From Tipula vernalis (Eukaryota > Arthropoda > Insecta > Diptera > Tipulidae), in NCBI GenBank assembly GCA_958295665.1, contig OY282560.1, forward strand, positions 259,479,368 to 259,543,367: DNA of 64,000 bases. The letters run 5' to 3'. A program made the position numbers and the translations under genes. Under the pieces are notes generated by a model. That model worked only from the letters and a program-made list of their open reading frames with translations. It ran no database searches and had not been told where the DNA came from. Below are positions 23,838-35,251 of the stretch, piece after piece (the stretch's first letter is position 1; every line of letters starts with the position of its first letter).

Positions 23838-24823
23838 AGCGGAGTTTAGGTGTTTACAAAAAAAAATCATAGAGATGAAGAGAATCGAAGAAAGACGGCG
23901 AGCGCCGTTTATCCGTTAAGGCAATAAATGAAGTCAACCAATATTATACAAACAAAAAAATATTAAACCAACTATATTTCACGAATTACTGCTTACATTT
24001 CTAGACAGTTGTTTTCCACTTATGGCAGGATTTTGAAGGCAGGTTGATGTGAAATACGTACCTCTTATTCTATTTGCGACCAATTTTGAAGTTTTAGTTA
24101 GGTCGCCTCAATTTTATGAGCCAACATTCGGATTATTTTCTGCATTACGGTTTACTGCTGATATTTTATGTTCAATATGGAAGTTTTAAAGTATCCTTAA
24201 AAAAAATCTAAATCTTTAGAAAGGACTGATTTTGTTTTTGACTTAAGCTTCATTCAAATAAAACAAAAATGAAAATAAAGGAGTTTTGCATTTCAAAAAA
24301 AACTTTTGAAAGTTAGAAAACTGGAAGCAACTTTAAAGTTGTTTTCAAATAATTTTACAATTTAAGAAACCAAAAAAATTTTAACGATAAATAATTAGTT
24401 TATTTAAGGCTGTGTAAATGTAAATTATGTACATTTTTAACTTTAGATCACAGATATAAATATTTCAACTAGACATTAAAAATGGCTAATTAATATCTAA
24501 AATCTTAATAATCTTCCAACACTTAAATATACATAAAACGTAGATATCTTCCGTAAATATTATAAATAATCTATGGTTGTTTTTGTTGTTCATGTTTAAG
24601 AATTGAACAAGGTAGAAATGGAAACCATAAACAATTTTCATTTCAATAACATACCTGTCATTTTCTAGATGATGTATTTCTATTGAAAAACTTATCTTTT
24701 CATTCTCTTGTACCTTACCTATCTACCTACATACATACATACTTTTATAATATTCTTAAGGATCAAATGCCGTTAAACCAAAAACCAAAAGCGTAAACAC
24801 AGAAGAAACAAATAATTTCCTAC
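23838..24823. other. AT-rich stretch without recognised genes
   Basis: Nothing supported on either strand apart from short A/T runs and a TACATACATACATAC word near 24728. Confidence 0.55.
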
Positions 24824-24940
24824 CTTTCTGGTTCGGCTTTTTTATATTCTGCCACACTAAACAAATGTGAAAAATCATTTTCACAAGATTGTTGTTGTTG
24901 TTGCTGGAGATTTTCACGTTCCAACTTTTCCGTGTATTCT
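24824..24940 (-). CDS. Probable internal coding exon of a host gene (coiled-coil, Q-rich)
   Basis: On the minus strand an acceptor (TTACTGCACAG) at 24941-24951 is followed by 117 bases ending CCAGAAAG at 24824, then a GTAGGA donor-like word. With one base of split codon at the start and two at the end, the frame is open throughout and reads EYTEKLERENLQQQQQQSCE, then NDFSHLFSVAEYKKAEPE. The Q run comes from a CAA/CAG tract. The exon at 42695-42783 ends with two bases that complete this exon's first codon as TCA (Ser), giving a continuous acidic heptad-like sequence across the junction. A second frame is also open but gives an unlikely protein. I do not recognise the gene; this is one of the two best host-gene signals in the window. 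Confidence 0.6.
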
Positions 24941-24952
24941 CTGTGCAGTAAT

Positions 24953-25474
24953 TTTTTTGTTTAGTCTTATGTCAAAAGTGGTAAATGCTAGTGGATGAGT
25001 TTGGGTTGGGTGTTACAATTCAATTTTCTTTACAGATCTCGGCTGTTATATCATATTTATATAGAATGAGGTTGCGACTATATACATAAATGAAGAATAG
25101 AGCTATTAAAATATTTTATATGTTTAACATCGATCCAGGTATTATGTAAGTACTGTGAATTATTGTTTGCTCTGAATGTTGTGTCTTTTTGGTGTTAATG
25201 GGATGATAATTTACCTGAATAATTGTTTGATACTTATAGGGGTGATTATATAAAGATTTTGAGCAAAGGTGTTAATTGAAGCTGGTTAGCGTTGTTTGAT
25301 GAATTACCAAGGGAGACAGATTTTTGAAATTTTGTAGATTCTCCGGTTATTATGTTGTGGTGGATAGGGAACCGCCATTGTGTGTGGATGCACAAGTTTT
25401 TCCGTTTTTCCTTGACAGCTTTTAATCATTTTATCGCTGATTAGATAGTTAGGTCGTTAGGATAGTTAGGATAG
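24953..25474. other. AT-rich stretch without recognised genes
   Basis: Presumed intron DNA upstream, in minus-strand sense, of the exon at 24824-24940. Nothing else supported. Confidence 0.5.
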
Positions 25475-25590
25475 TTTTAGGTCCATTCGAGTCTAGAATA
25501 GGGGGGTTACAGTGAAACCAAAATCTGCAAACAGATTTTCTCAAAAACGGGATCGACAATTTTTTTGTTATTTGGATGATAAATGTGACA
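25475..25590 (+). repeat. Dispersed repeat, copy 1
   Basis: It shares TTTTAGGT(C/T)CATT(C/G)GAGTCTA, a middle GTGAAACC/GTGGAAGAG stretch and AAACAGATTTTCTCAAAAA with 30206-30325, in the same order and orientation. No coding content. Confidence 0.65.
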
Positions 25591-26499
25591 ATATATCAAC
25601 TACCTATTCACAAATTTAAAGACAATTGAAGCATTGCGTGGGGTCTTTTTAAGAAAAAAACTGTAAAATAACTTCTTGAACTGTTTTCCGACTTAACATC
25701 AAAATTTTCGAAGAAATATTTTTCTGCTATAATAAAGCAACGAAGAAATGGGGACTGTGGGTATCTGAGTCATCAATGGTTTCTCAGAGGTATGTTCGGG
25801 AGACGTGTAACGAACGCCAGTTGGCATTCGTTACTCATCCCATCCATATTGTAAATTTATTAAAAGTTTAAAAACCATGTTTCCAAATTATGTTCCAATT
25901 TTCTATTTTTAATACCATTTCCATAATAATTTGTTTTCTTACATTCCACAGATGTCTTTTAGGCGCAAGATCAATCATATACGTTTTTGGTTGTGCGAAT
26001 AAAAGCGTAATCCGATGACATAACAATAATACATATAAAAGATACATTTTTTATTACCCATATTACGTAATTGACCTAAAACAGTTTAATAAGTCCAAGG
26101 AAAATTCTGTCGATTAAAAAGAAATAGAAATTGTTTTTGTAGAATAATAAGATTTTCGAATTAGGTTGAAAATATAAAAAAGCTAATTAATTTTTGTAAT
26201 AATACGAAATGGTGGGGTAATTCAGTGATTTTTGAGCATCAAAAACTTGTACAAAAAGGGCCAAAAATGACTGAATCGGGGCAGACAGAAAGTGAGTATC
26301 ATTCAGAGAAAACTGATCAGTCTTTCAGACTGGTCGGTCAGTCTAACCGTTAGGCATTCAGGGTAATTAAACAGACAGCGTACAGTATTACCAGAAACAT
26401 ACAGATTTAAACAAAACACCAAATCATTGTTCTAATATCTACTAAGAGGGAATCATCAAATTGTCGTTGTGAGTATAGAAAACAAGCACTAACAAATCC

Positions 26500-27014
26500 G
26501 GTCCGGCCAGTGTCGGGTAAGCCAGCTGTCTCGTAATAGACGCGTGAAATAAAGTGCGGCAATGCCTACTCACCCTTCCTGCTGGAATCACGTCATTCGC
26601 CTTAATTTCTTACTAATCCTCCCTCTTAAAGGGAAACTACAATACCTCTTCATACTAGGATGATAGATCCATCTATAATCAACTTTAATACATTGATCTG
26701 GTTCTTGAGGGTGGGGTCTGGCAATTTTCGTTCCTGTTTCCTGGCGTCGTTCACCCTCCTTTCATTTACCATGCTGCATAACTGTAGCGGTGTGGCAATG
26801 GCAAAAGAAGAGAAGAAAACTCAAGCTTTGCTGGTACAAAATAGCAACTCACAGCTTTGAGGCTCTAAACCCTATTTCAAATATTTCAAATCGTACACCT
26901 TTAAGGATTGGCTCATCCTTCCGTTCTAACCAACAGCAGCGTCTATCTAGATCTTACTTTTGCTACTTACTAACCCACGACAATCTCCTCTACCTGACCG
27001 AGCTGCAGGAATGA
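26500..27014. other. GC-richer island, identity unresolved
   Basis: This block is visibly richer in G+C than its surroundings and has two overlapping plus-strand open frames (26660-26860, 26790-27014). Neither shows a motif I recognise, and the minus strand is also only partly open. It may be a fragment of a non-autonomous element or an LTR. I do not assign it. Confidence 0.25.
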
Positions 27015-27092
27015 TTTTGGAGATCCACCGGTTCATTTAATTTAAACTTAACATTTTTGTTGTTTACTCGTAGACTAATATCCCTAACAAAA

Positions 27093-27297
27093 GATTTTAT
27101 ATAATAAAACACAATTATTTTGGTTTTGTCACTTTCTTAATATTTTTGATATTTATTTTTATTCGAAATTGAAATTACGATCGTTTCAGATGTTACTCCT
27201 TTATCAAATTTCTAACAAACACTAACTAAAATTATATTAAAAACTGCTATTATATCCTATTTTTTGTGCCTACATGACTTATGAATCTTCTTTCCCG
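27093..27297 (-). repeat. Terminal repeat of Penelope-like fragment, 3' copy
   Basis: Inverted partner of 27937-28136. Read on the minus strand it contains TTTGATAAAGGAGTAACATC followed by TGAAACGATCG, a layout like the degenerate hammerhead-type motif reported for Penelope terminal repeats. Confidence 0.75.
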
Positions 27298-27319
27298 CCA
27301 TTTAATTTGTTCTTATCAT

Positions 27320-27890
27320 CTGTATAAGAACAGAGGATAATACCGCCCTTTTTGTTTATATAAAAAAAGAGAACTACAAAAATAAAGGAGAAGAAACATT
27401 TTTTGTTGACCATCTGGTGTGTGTGTGTCGTCAAGTGTTGCGCATATTTCGAGTAGACTTTTGGTTTTCCGATTTCTTTATAAGTTCTGTAAATATTATT
27501 TCAAAATTTCTATCAGTTTGTCCGATGTATGATTTGGGGCAATTATTACATGTATTCTTGTATATTTCGGTCTATAAGAGTGTATTTATGTTACATTGTT
27601 TGAGTCGATTCCCTAATTTGCGATTTATTTTAAATGCCATCGAGTATCCGTGTTTAAAAACCTTCGTTATTATTTCTCCGTTTGTGCGTTTTGCTTGTTT
27701 AACGTGGTGTGGTCGTCATATTCTGCTCTTTTTTCCAAACATACTTATCGTTCATTTTACCAATTAAGCCCATGATCCGTTTTCTTTTGCTAAGTGTTTA
27801 ATGATTTTCAGTTCTTCCGTATAGTCCTGACTGTTCATCGGGATCGTGTTTAGTCTGTTTATTAAAAAATTGAAAGCTGCCATTTTATGT
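27320..27890 (-). pseudogene. Penelope-like RT tail plus GIY-YIG endonuclease
   Basis: The minus strand opens with an ATG at 27883 reading MAAFNFLINRLNTIPMNSQD and then LKIIKHLAKENG, matching the connector after the RT domain in Penelope-type elements. After a frameshift near 27760 come MAFKINRKLGNRLKQCNIN and TEIYKNTCNNCPKSYIGQTD (about 27510-27565). The IY...YIG pair is the catalytic signature of GIY-YIG nucleases; the CX2C pair between the two is usual in this group. A stop lies between these blocks and the nuclease C-terminus is eroded. The RT palm is missing, so the copy is 5'-truncated and inactive. Confidence 0.75.
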
Positions 27891-27936
27891 TATGTGTGAT
27901 CCGTTTATACAAGAAGGGCGATAACACGGTCTATTG

Positions 27937-28136
27937 GGGAAAGAAGATTCATAAGTCACGCAGCCACAAAAAATAGGATATAAAAGCAGTTCTTAATATA
28001 ATTTTAGTTAGTGTTTGTTAGAAATTTGATAAAAGAGTAATATCCGAAACGATCGTAATTTCAATTTCAAATAAAAATAAATATCACATTAAGAAAATGA
28101 CAAAACCAAAATAATTGTATTTTATTATATAAAATC
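27937..28136 (+). repeat. Terminal repeat of Penelope-like fragment, inverted 5' copy
   Basis: Runs from GGGAAAGAAGATTCATAAGT to TTATTATATAAAATC and is the reverse complement of 27093-27297 apart from scattered substitutions and a small indel. Confidence 0.75.
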
Positions 28137-28568
28137 ATTTTGTTTACTGAGATGTTAATTTAGATTTAAAATCTGTTCCACAGTTTTGATTGTAATTCTC
28201 TAATTATTTATTTAATATAATTATAAAAGTATTTAAAACATAGTTAGTTTTTAGATATATTAATATATCTTCTTTGTATTACTGAGAAGTTAACTTACGA
28301 ATTAAATTTTAACTTAATTTTTGAATTTAAAAATTATTTTAGAGATTTAAATTTCAAATAATTTTCGGGAATATCTACATATTTATGCAACCAGTTAGGA
28401 AATGCCACATTAAGAAAATTTTACTAGATTTAAAGAATTGTCATCAGTCTAAATTCTGATGTTTAGGATTCGTGCGCTGAACCCAATATATTCTTATGGT
28501 TCTCATTTTTATGTTTAGCTTCTACAATTAAGCTCCAAATATTAACAGTATATTAACAATATTAATGC

Positions 28569-28640
28569 AGTGCCATAGAAATCCAAGACGTAGAAATTAT
28601 CGCCAGCTGTGAAGATCTTGATGACGACTTTGATTAAATA
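28569..28640 (+). other. Short acidic C-terminal-like coding fragment
   Basis: After an acceptor-like TTAATGCAG an open frame reads EIQDVEIIASCEDLDDDFD and stops at TAA near 28635. Acidic tails like this occur at the ends of some transposases, for example pogo-type. No neighbour supports an assignment. Confidence 0.2.
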
Positions 28641-28684
28641 TTGTTCCTTTTTTAAATAATTCACATTTATTATAACATGAAACG

Positions 28685-28756
28685 TGAATTAAACTATATT
28701 TTTAATGTATTCCAATGAATTATGAATTAAACTATATTTTCAATGTATTCCAATGA
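28685..28756 (+). repeat. Two-copy 39-bp tandem duplication
   Basis: The unit GAATTAAACTATATTTTTAA followed by TGTATTCCAATGAATTAT is repeated once with a T/C difference. Confidence 0.8.
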
Positions 28757-28849
28757 ATTAAAATAAATTTTATTGATATATAATGTTCAGTTTAATTTAA
28801 ATAAATTATCCAAATATAACTTTTTTCTTTGTATTGTATAATAAACTAG

Positions 28850-28916
28850 TAGGGTGACATGTTACCCCCATGCACAGACCGTGTGTAAAAAACACGTGCA
28901 TCGACGGAAGGTTAAG
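28850..28916. repeat. Possible TTAA-type transposon end
   Basis: On the minus strand it begins TTAACCTTCCGTCGATGCAC, followed by a small inverted pair (CGTG...CACG) around a T-run and then GTGCATGGGGGTAACATG. A TTAA followed by CC and a GC-richer inverted motif is typical of piggyBac-type ends. No partner end was found, so this is tentative. Confidence 0.3.
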
Positions 28917-28978
28917 AAAGGCATATTATTCTTGATTTACATTACAAATTTTGACTGCGATGTCCAATTCATTACTCA

Positions 28979-29044
28979 CTTTTTATAAACTATTTTAGCA
29001 TAAATTCAAACCAGTTTTTGAGCCAAGACAAGTGAGTGATGAAT
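28979..29044 (+). repeat. Dispersed repeat, copy 1 of pair with 39780
   Basis: The 36-base string starting CTTTTTATAAACTATTTTAG and ending TTCAAACCAG is identical at 39780-39815. Both copies are followed by GCCAAGACAAG and GAGTGATGAATT. Confidence 0.85.
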
Positions 29045-29614
29045 TATAGCTGATTTAGATTCAACTACATTTGGCTTCTGCAAAAAAGTTGAAACACAAT
29101 ATAGAAAAAACTATAAAGACAAAATGAGAAAAATTAATCATCTGCTTAAAAAAATAAATTGCAACCCGAGAAACAAACCCAAAAATCGTCGTCTGTTTTT
29201 TTTTGCAAATGTCGAGTTTCATCTTTTTCCCGTGAAATCGTCGATGCAGGCAAAAATAAGCTTACATATACAAAGGCACCAAACATTTATAATGTTTTTT
29301 ACATTTTTTGTTTAAATTTCGCCATTTGGGTAAACAGAAAATGAAATTTTGGTTTGACATCTGATCTGCGAAAATCTTTAAATGTAAATCAGCCTTATAG
29401 TATTATAAATTTTATTGAATCAATCGCCACCTATCTGTATTCCTGTTCAACGTTTTAATAAAACCACAGATAAGAATATCAGAAGGACCAAGCACGAATG
29501 ATTTTGCGGCTTATTGAATTTTAAGCCAACATTAAATGTGTCTTTAATGGTCTAAAGAGCTTCCTCCGTTTTTTACACAAATTTCAAACGCACTTTCTTA
29601 TTTTTTATAACTTT

Positions 29615-30115
29615 ATTAAACTAAATAAGTACCATTTTGGTCGACAACTTGTTGCCATTTTTCTGGTAAATTCATTGTCCCGTCATTGCAAAATTTCTGT
29701 GATTTTTAGGTGAGGAACTGAACAAAGTAATTTTCACATGTCTCTTTTGAAGTCAATTTTACCGAGTCATTAAAGATGTAGGTAGTCTAGCGTTGACTTT
29801 ATGCTACACAACCCCTTTTATGTTGATCTATTTTGACCGGTTAATCTGGTTGACGGTCGTTGACAGTAAACGGCAGAATCAAGCGTTTGCCCAGGTTGTG
29901 TCACTTCATGATTCACGATTCCAATATTCACGATTCCGTATTGCACAAGATCATTTTCGCATATTATTGTCGTACGTGATCCATTTTTCATCATCCGTAA
30001 TCATACGTTTCAAAATTGGTTCCATTTCCTATCTTTTCAACAGTAATTCGCAGATGAGAGGCACCTGGTCCATTAAATTTTTCACTATTAAATCGTGTGG
30101 TACCCACCATTAATT
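29615..30115 (-). pseudogene. mariner transposase remnant (second copy, different lineage)
   Basis: On the minus strand: WVPHDLIVKNLMDQVPLICE, then MITDDEKWITYDNNMRK (first catalytic Asp in DDEKW), then, after a large internal deletion, NLPEKWQQVVDQNGTYLV and a stop near 29618. These are the linker, the first catalytic block and the extreme C-terminus of a mariner DD34D transposase. The blocks carrying the second and third catalytic aspartates are gone. The tail LPEKWQQVVDQNGTYLV differs from the 8.9-kb remnant, so the two represent separate lineages. No terminal repeats were identified. Confidence 0.8.
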
Positions 30116-33100
30116 GATTTTATAAATTATTTGTGTATCCGCTAAATTTATAACTGGTATCATGTAATATTTTATATTTTATACCTTAAACAAATAATTA
30201 TGTTAACTTTTAGGTTCATTGGAGTCTATAAAATGGATTGCAGTGGAAGAGAAAACTGCCAAACAGATTTTCTCAAAAAAAAAAAAAAAAAGACTGACGA
30301 TTTTATTGTTATATTTTTGTTAAATGGTTGAACTCTTTTCCGAAGCATGGTAATATTTTTAAAGTTAAATTATTACAGCCAAAAACTGTAGTGGTAATAT
30401 TTTACTATCAAAATAGGAAAAAATCACTTAAAAAATTACATCTTGAAACATTTCGATAATTTATATCTTCTAATTCAGAATACTGATTTAGATTTTGTTC
30501 ATGTTCTTAGCTAAAGAAATTTTGAAGTGTACTTTGTAAAGTCCTGGACATTTTTTATTTACGTTATAAAATTTATATGTCTGTTCAATATTACAAATAC
30601 AATCAAGCATCAGAAATTGGTTAGAACTCAAATTAAATTGTAAACAATATAAATGCGGATTTATTGAATGCAAATGTAATATTTTGAATAGAGAAAAAGG
30701 ACGTTTTACAACTGTATATCGGATTCAGTTAGAAACAAAACTCTGAAATTTTTTGAACCATACTAATCTTACCCTATACCTATTCAAAACTAACACGAAC
30801 AGCATTGATTGGAATGTTTCTTGTACATTGTACACAATGTTGCAATTTCATATTGATTACACAAGACTCAATAATACAATATATGCGATGTAGGTATGTG
30901 GGTGTAGAAATACTGTACAATTTATTAAAGATTTGTTTTTCTGCTTGTTGAATTTTTTCTTTACAGCATAGGCATCATGTACATAGTTGTACATACATCT
31001 ACATACGCGATACATGTACATACAAAACTATCGAAAATTATACCTCGCGGATAGTTTATGATTTTCGTTTTACTGATAAAAACGATAAAAAAAAGTTGGG
31101 AAAATTTATTGTTTCCGTATATTGCCGTATGACGGTATGAATTCATTTTTGTACATAGCTTTATGTTTAAATATTATTAACCTTTTAGCAGCCAATGATT
31201 ATATTATACTAAAACGAAAAATTTAATTTTATTACGGCCTATCTCATCTAGCGTAATAAAACTCGATGATTTGTTTTTTATTTGTTGCATAAAAATGTTT
31301 TTTTTTCCTTCTGAAGATGCCTTTAACAAGTAATTAAAGACCTTAAAGTTTGATTTAAGATATAAATTTGAATATAAATATGTTAAAATTTGTAATTAAC
31401 AATAAATAATAAGAATTATGACCTCGAAATGGTTATCGGATGGTAAAATAACTACGTGGAATTACTAAAATTGATTCTAATCCAATTTTCATGAGAAGTT
31501 ACTTTGTTGGTGATTTTGTTGCCTTGCATATTAGATATGATGGGTTTTCACTTCACAATTAATCAGTTTTCTTAATCCCATCTACGTAATTCTAAGACAG
31601 CACTTTGTTTTTTTTTACCTGTGTATGTTATATTGTATTCTGGGGCATTGGACATTTAAAATATTTAATATGGTGATTCGATATGGTTTGCAAATTAATG
31701 ATATTGCTTATGGAAATAATGCTGTTTGACGTCGAATTTAACTTAATTTAGATCAATGTCATAGTCATTGTTGAATATCATTCAAATAAATTAATCGAAA
31801 TTAAAGCAAATCGATAATACATTATATACTGTAAATTTAACACCATATATTTAATAAAGTTAGACATGACTGATTTAAAAACATTATTGGCTTTGAAGTA
31901 ATAGAGCCCCATTACATTACATTAATCACCCTCACAAAATTTTAAACTTCCGATGCCTGCCATCACGCAAATTATGTTTACTTTTATTATCAGGATTAAC
32001 AATTTTAATTTAACAATTACTTAATTTAATTCATTTAACCGAAGATAGAAGAGGTGTTTGCTTTATGAGCATTTCTTTTGATAAAATTACTTATCAATTA
32101 TTTTGACGATTTTGTTAAGTTGGAGAAGTTCACTGATATTGTATTGTGAAATGTATCCAACAATAGCAGTAGTCGGCCTATATTTAGCTATGGAATTTAT
32201 TACGTAAATTTATTTATTTATTTTTCATGTTTAAATTCTCGATGTGTCCTTGAACCGTTTAACGTGCAGCGTTTTTCGCCATTTAGCATATTGTAGTTTC
32301 TTGCCAGCCTAGTTTGATCAACAAGTGTTTTGACGAACTGGAAATAGATACAATTTACCAATTTCAAGTAGTAAATTATATTCAAGCATATATATTTACG
32401 ATTTATCCAAAGTTTGGTCAACATTCATTTTAAAACATTAATCAATAGATTGATTGTCGCTCACTCACCTCAGAACAGTCGTCAACTGTACCAAAATTTC
32501 ATTTAAATGTTAATGGAAATCGTCGCGAAATAATTTCATTTTGTTGAATTATATATAGAAATAAAAATAAAAAATTCTTCAAATCCGTTAACGACCAAAT
32601 CAGGATAACTAGTTTAAATTCATTACAGACGAAAGAGGATTTGCTCGTTTCGTATTTGAAAAATTTTTAAATTTATTTTCATCAATTAAGATTTAATTGT
32701 TAAGGTTAAAAGTTCTATTAACAAATATTATTTTGTATTGAAATGGATTCAAACCTCACCAAAGTGAAACTTTTTTCCGTAATACGGTACTGAAGAGTAG
32801 AGCTTCCAGGGAAGTTTAAAATATTTATAATATTATTTGAGAGCAACATAACAAACCTCTCATAAAATTTATCAAGCAACAAAGTTAAAATATAAAATTC
32901 AGGATCATATAAATAATTGATTGTATCTCTCTCCTAAATAAACCTCAAAACTAAAACAAACAAAATTACAAAACCAGCCGCCCGAAAAAAATATTAAGAT
33001 AAATTGGAACTGATAGCACGCAAAAACAACCAAAAATACTTTCGCCCTGCGTCCATAACAAAACCGAAAATAATTTGGAACAATGCATTCCGTTGTCACA

Positions 33101-33806
33101 ACAATAAATTTCGACAATCCAAGTTTTACAAAAAAATATAAAAAAAATAAAAATGTTCGTTTGGTTTATCCACAAAAGTAAGATTAAGAAAGAGAAATTA
33201 AACATTTTTGTTACCCTTAAGGCGTTTTTGCTTTTATATAAATCGAGACGAATTTTTGTTGTTTAACATTAACATTGCTTCGTAATTGATTTTGGTCGAA
33301 ATTGAAGCGGTCTCTTCTGTGGATACAATACAGCGAAAACATAAAATCAAAATGATTGATTCAAATTTTAGATTCATTCAAATAGTTTATATACAATTTT
33401 AACGGCAGGACCGGTTGGATTGAAAATTAACAGCGTATGGTAAGCTGAACTGTTTGCTAAAATACCAATCACGGGTATGTAAATATGTAATTTGTTTATA
33501 ACATTCTTTCTAAAGCAGAAATAATCTTCAAATACAAATTCAAACATTTATCTATTTTTCCGTACAAGAAATAATCTTGCAACTTTCTAGTTTATAAACT
33601 AAGATTTATATTACCCTCTAATCTAATTGATTGGTTTAAGCGGACCTCGATTATAAGGATTATTTTCCACTAAATATTAATAAATTAAATGTCACGATAA
33701 CATGCCCTTGTATTGTTTAAAGAACCATGTTCATTTACTTACGGTGAACAGGCCAAAAATTACGTTTCAAGAATATGTCAGGATTAGACCTCAATGTTTT
33801 ACTCTA
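30116..33806. other. AT-rich stretch without recognised genes, except a repeat copy
   Basis: Apart from the repeat copy at 30206-30325, nothing is supported. A possible short first exon (an ATG reading MSNAPEYNITYTG before a GTAAAA word, minus strand near 31620-31660) has no acceptor or partner and is not called. Confidence 0.45.
30206..30325 (+). repeat. Dispersed repeat, copy 2
   Basis: Second copy of 25475-25590. It carries a 17-A run in place of AAAAACGGG in copy 1, suggesting slippage in the A tract. Confidence 0.65.
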
Positions 33807-33953
33807 GACATACTGTGGTTTAATAAATCCGATTTAGCTAAACAAATTTAAGTATTCTATGCAAAAACAAAGAGATTAGCTTAAATCGAGGTTGACACAC
33901 TGCGACTAATCTCGAAAATTCACTAAATCGGTTTTATTAAATCACAGTGTGTC
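33807..33953. mobile_element. Small MITE with ~35-bp inverted ends
   Basis: The left arm 33807-33842 (GACATACTGTGGTTTAATAA...) and right arm 33919-33953 are reverse complements with about five mismatches. A second inverted pair, GAGATTAG (33872) and CTAATCTC (33906), lies inside. There is no coding capacity. Size and nested inverted structure fit a non-autonomous DNA transposon; no target duplication is clear. Confidence 0.7.
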
Positions 33954-34689
33954 AAGGGTACTAAAATCTATATTATAACTTTATATTTGTTCCATCTTTA
34001 TGTTTTGCCGCTGCACTTATATCACAATTTATATTTAAAAAATTCTGAACTAAACTAAAATTCAACTTTTCAAGAAGCTACACAAGAAACTTTGATGTGT
34101 ATCTTTGAACAGACAAATTATTCGATACACCATATACGAGTACAATAGTTACGATTTTAAAATATTATTGAAAGAGTGACAAATAAAAACTCAACTAACA
34201 TCGCGATAAGTTTAACTGTTAAATTCTGAAGGTGAATAGCATAACTAGTTACTAGTTTAGTTTCGTCGAAGAATTAGTTAAAAAATTTGCTATTCGAAAA
34301 TATTGGTAAACGGCGATTGATAAATCTAGTCGACGATACTCATGCTTTATTTCAAAACCATTACAGCGTTTTCCAGATTTGAAGAGATGAACCTTTCAAC
34401 AAGTCACAGAAACACAATTGATAACACAATCGCTTTCATACGTGAACAAGATGAGCCTAGGTTGCAAGACACAGTCAAACGAATGTATCGATAAAGTTAT
34501 ACGATATTGGTAAAATTTAGAATTTAGATTGTGTTTTGACTGTGATTTCAACAAGAGTTAAAACCAAGGCGGTACAATTATGTATTATTTGTCGGGTGGG
34601 CCGTAATGAAATGAACGCCTTGTTTGTTGAGTAAATTAGTAAGTAAAAGAAAATCATTCCAAATTACGGTTGATAACTTCTATTGGCAT

Positions 34690-35251
34690 CATTATAATTC
34701 GTTCCGCTTAGGTATGAAAAAGTAGGACTGGTATAGGGGCATCTCTTTGCATAAATGGAAGCTTCGACTCGTTTTTCAGTACTTTCCACGACGTAGCGCA
34801 ATGTTTTGTTCAAAAAGTTGGCAATTTCTTGTCAAATGTACGCTTTTCAATTAAACTAACCAAAAAAAAATCGTTGCTGTCAAATTGAGCGCCCTGAGTA
34901 GTCATATGGTATCGCCAAACTTCGATTTGACACGTAACGAAATATGTGAATGTGACACAAAATGGCCATTGTTTGACCGGCGATGTAGCCTGTGGCATAC
35001 AAGTTAGTCCACTTCTTATGCCAAAAAATCGCACGACTTAGCTCTGCAACGATCACCATTGACACTAAATTCCTACGCTTTTTGTCTTCAAAAAATATGG
35101 TCCTGCCACTATGCTTTGGATCTGTAACAAGAACAGCAACACTTTGAAAAAATGCTGCAGATAAAAGTCTCAGTGCTCTCCCATCTAGTGCATTTGGAAA
35201 ACGATATTTTGATCGAAATGTCTTTGAGCGCAAACAACCGAATTTAACCAT
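34690..35251 (-). CDS. Unrecognised minus-strand frame, possibly decayed gene
   Basis: The main frame is open for 123 codons (35251-34880), starting MVKFGCLRSKTFRSKYRFPN and containing KRRNLVSMVIVAELSRAIFW. A second frame takes over downstream (VWRYHMTTQGAQFDSNDFFL), then a third (TLRYVVESTEKRVEASIYAK, to about 34690), as in a gene broken by frameshifts. The length of open frame is unusual for this AT-rich DNA. I see no domain I can name, and an N-terminus with a single CxxS is not a convincing zinc motif. It could be an old transposase or a captured gene fragment. Confidence 0.3.

Larger units (their letters stand above)
27093..28136 (-). mobile_element. Penelope-like element fragment between inverted repeats
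   Basis: About 200 bases at 27093-27297 are repeated in inverted orientation at 27937-28136 with few mismatches. Between them, minus-strand sequence encodes the C-terminal part of a Penelope-like RT and its GIY-YIG endonuclease. On the minus strand the left repeat is the natural 3' flank of the ORF; the right repeat is a flipped copy at the 5' side. Penelope-like elements commonly insert with terminal repeats in direct or inverted arrangement and with 5' truncation, so this fits one truncated insertion. Confidence 0.7.

Noticed and set aside
27155..27200. Active hammerhead ribozyme
   Set aside because: Core positions are mutated and stem II does not pair convincingly; only a decayed resemblance is claimed.
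27417..27767. 116-codon plus-strand frame
   Set aside because: Antisense shadow of the Penelope-like GIY-YIG region.
31610..31660. Minus-strand ATG reading MSNAPEYNITYTG before a GTAAAA donor
   Set aside because: Too short, no partner exon with matching phase, weak donor.
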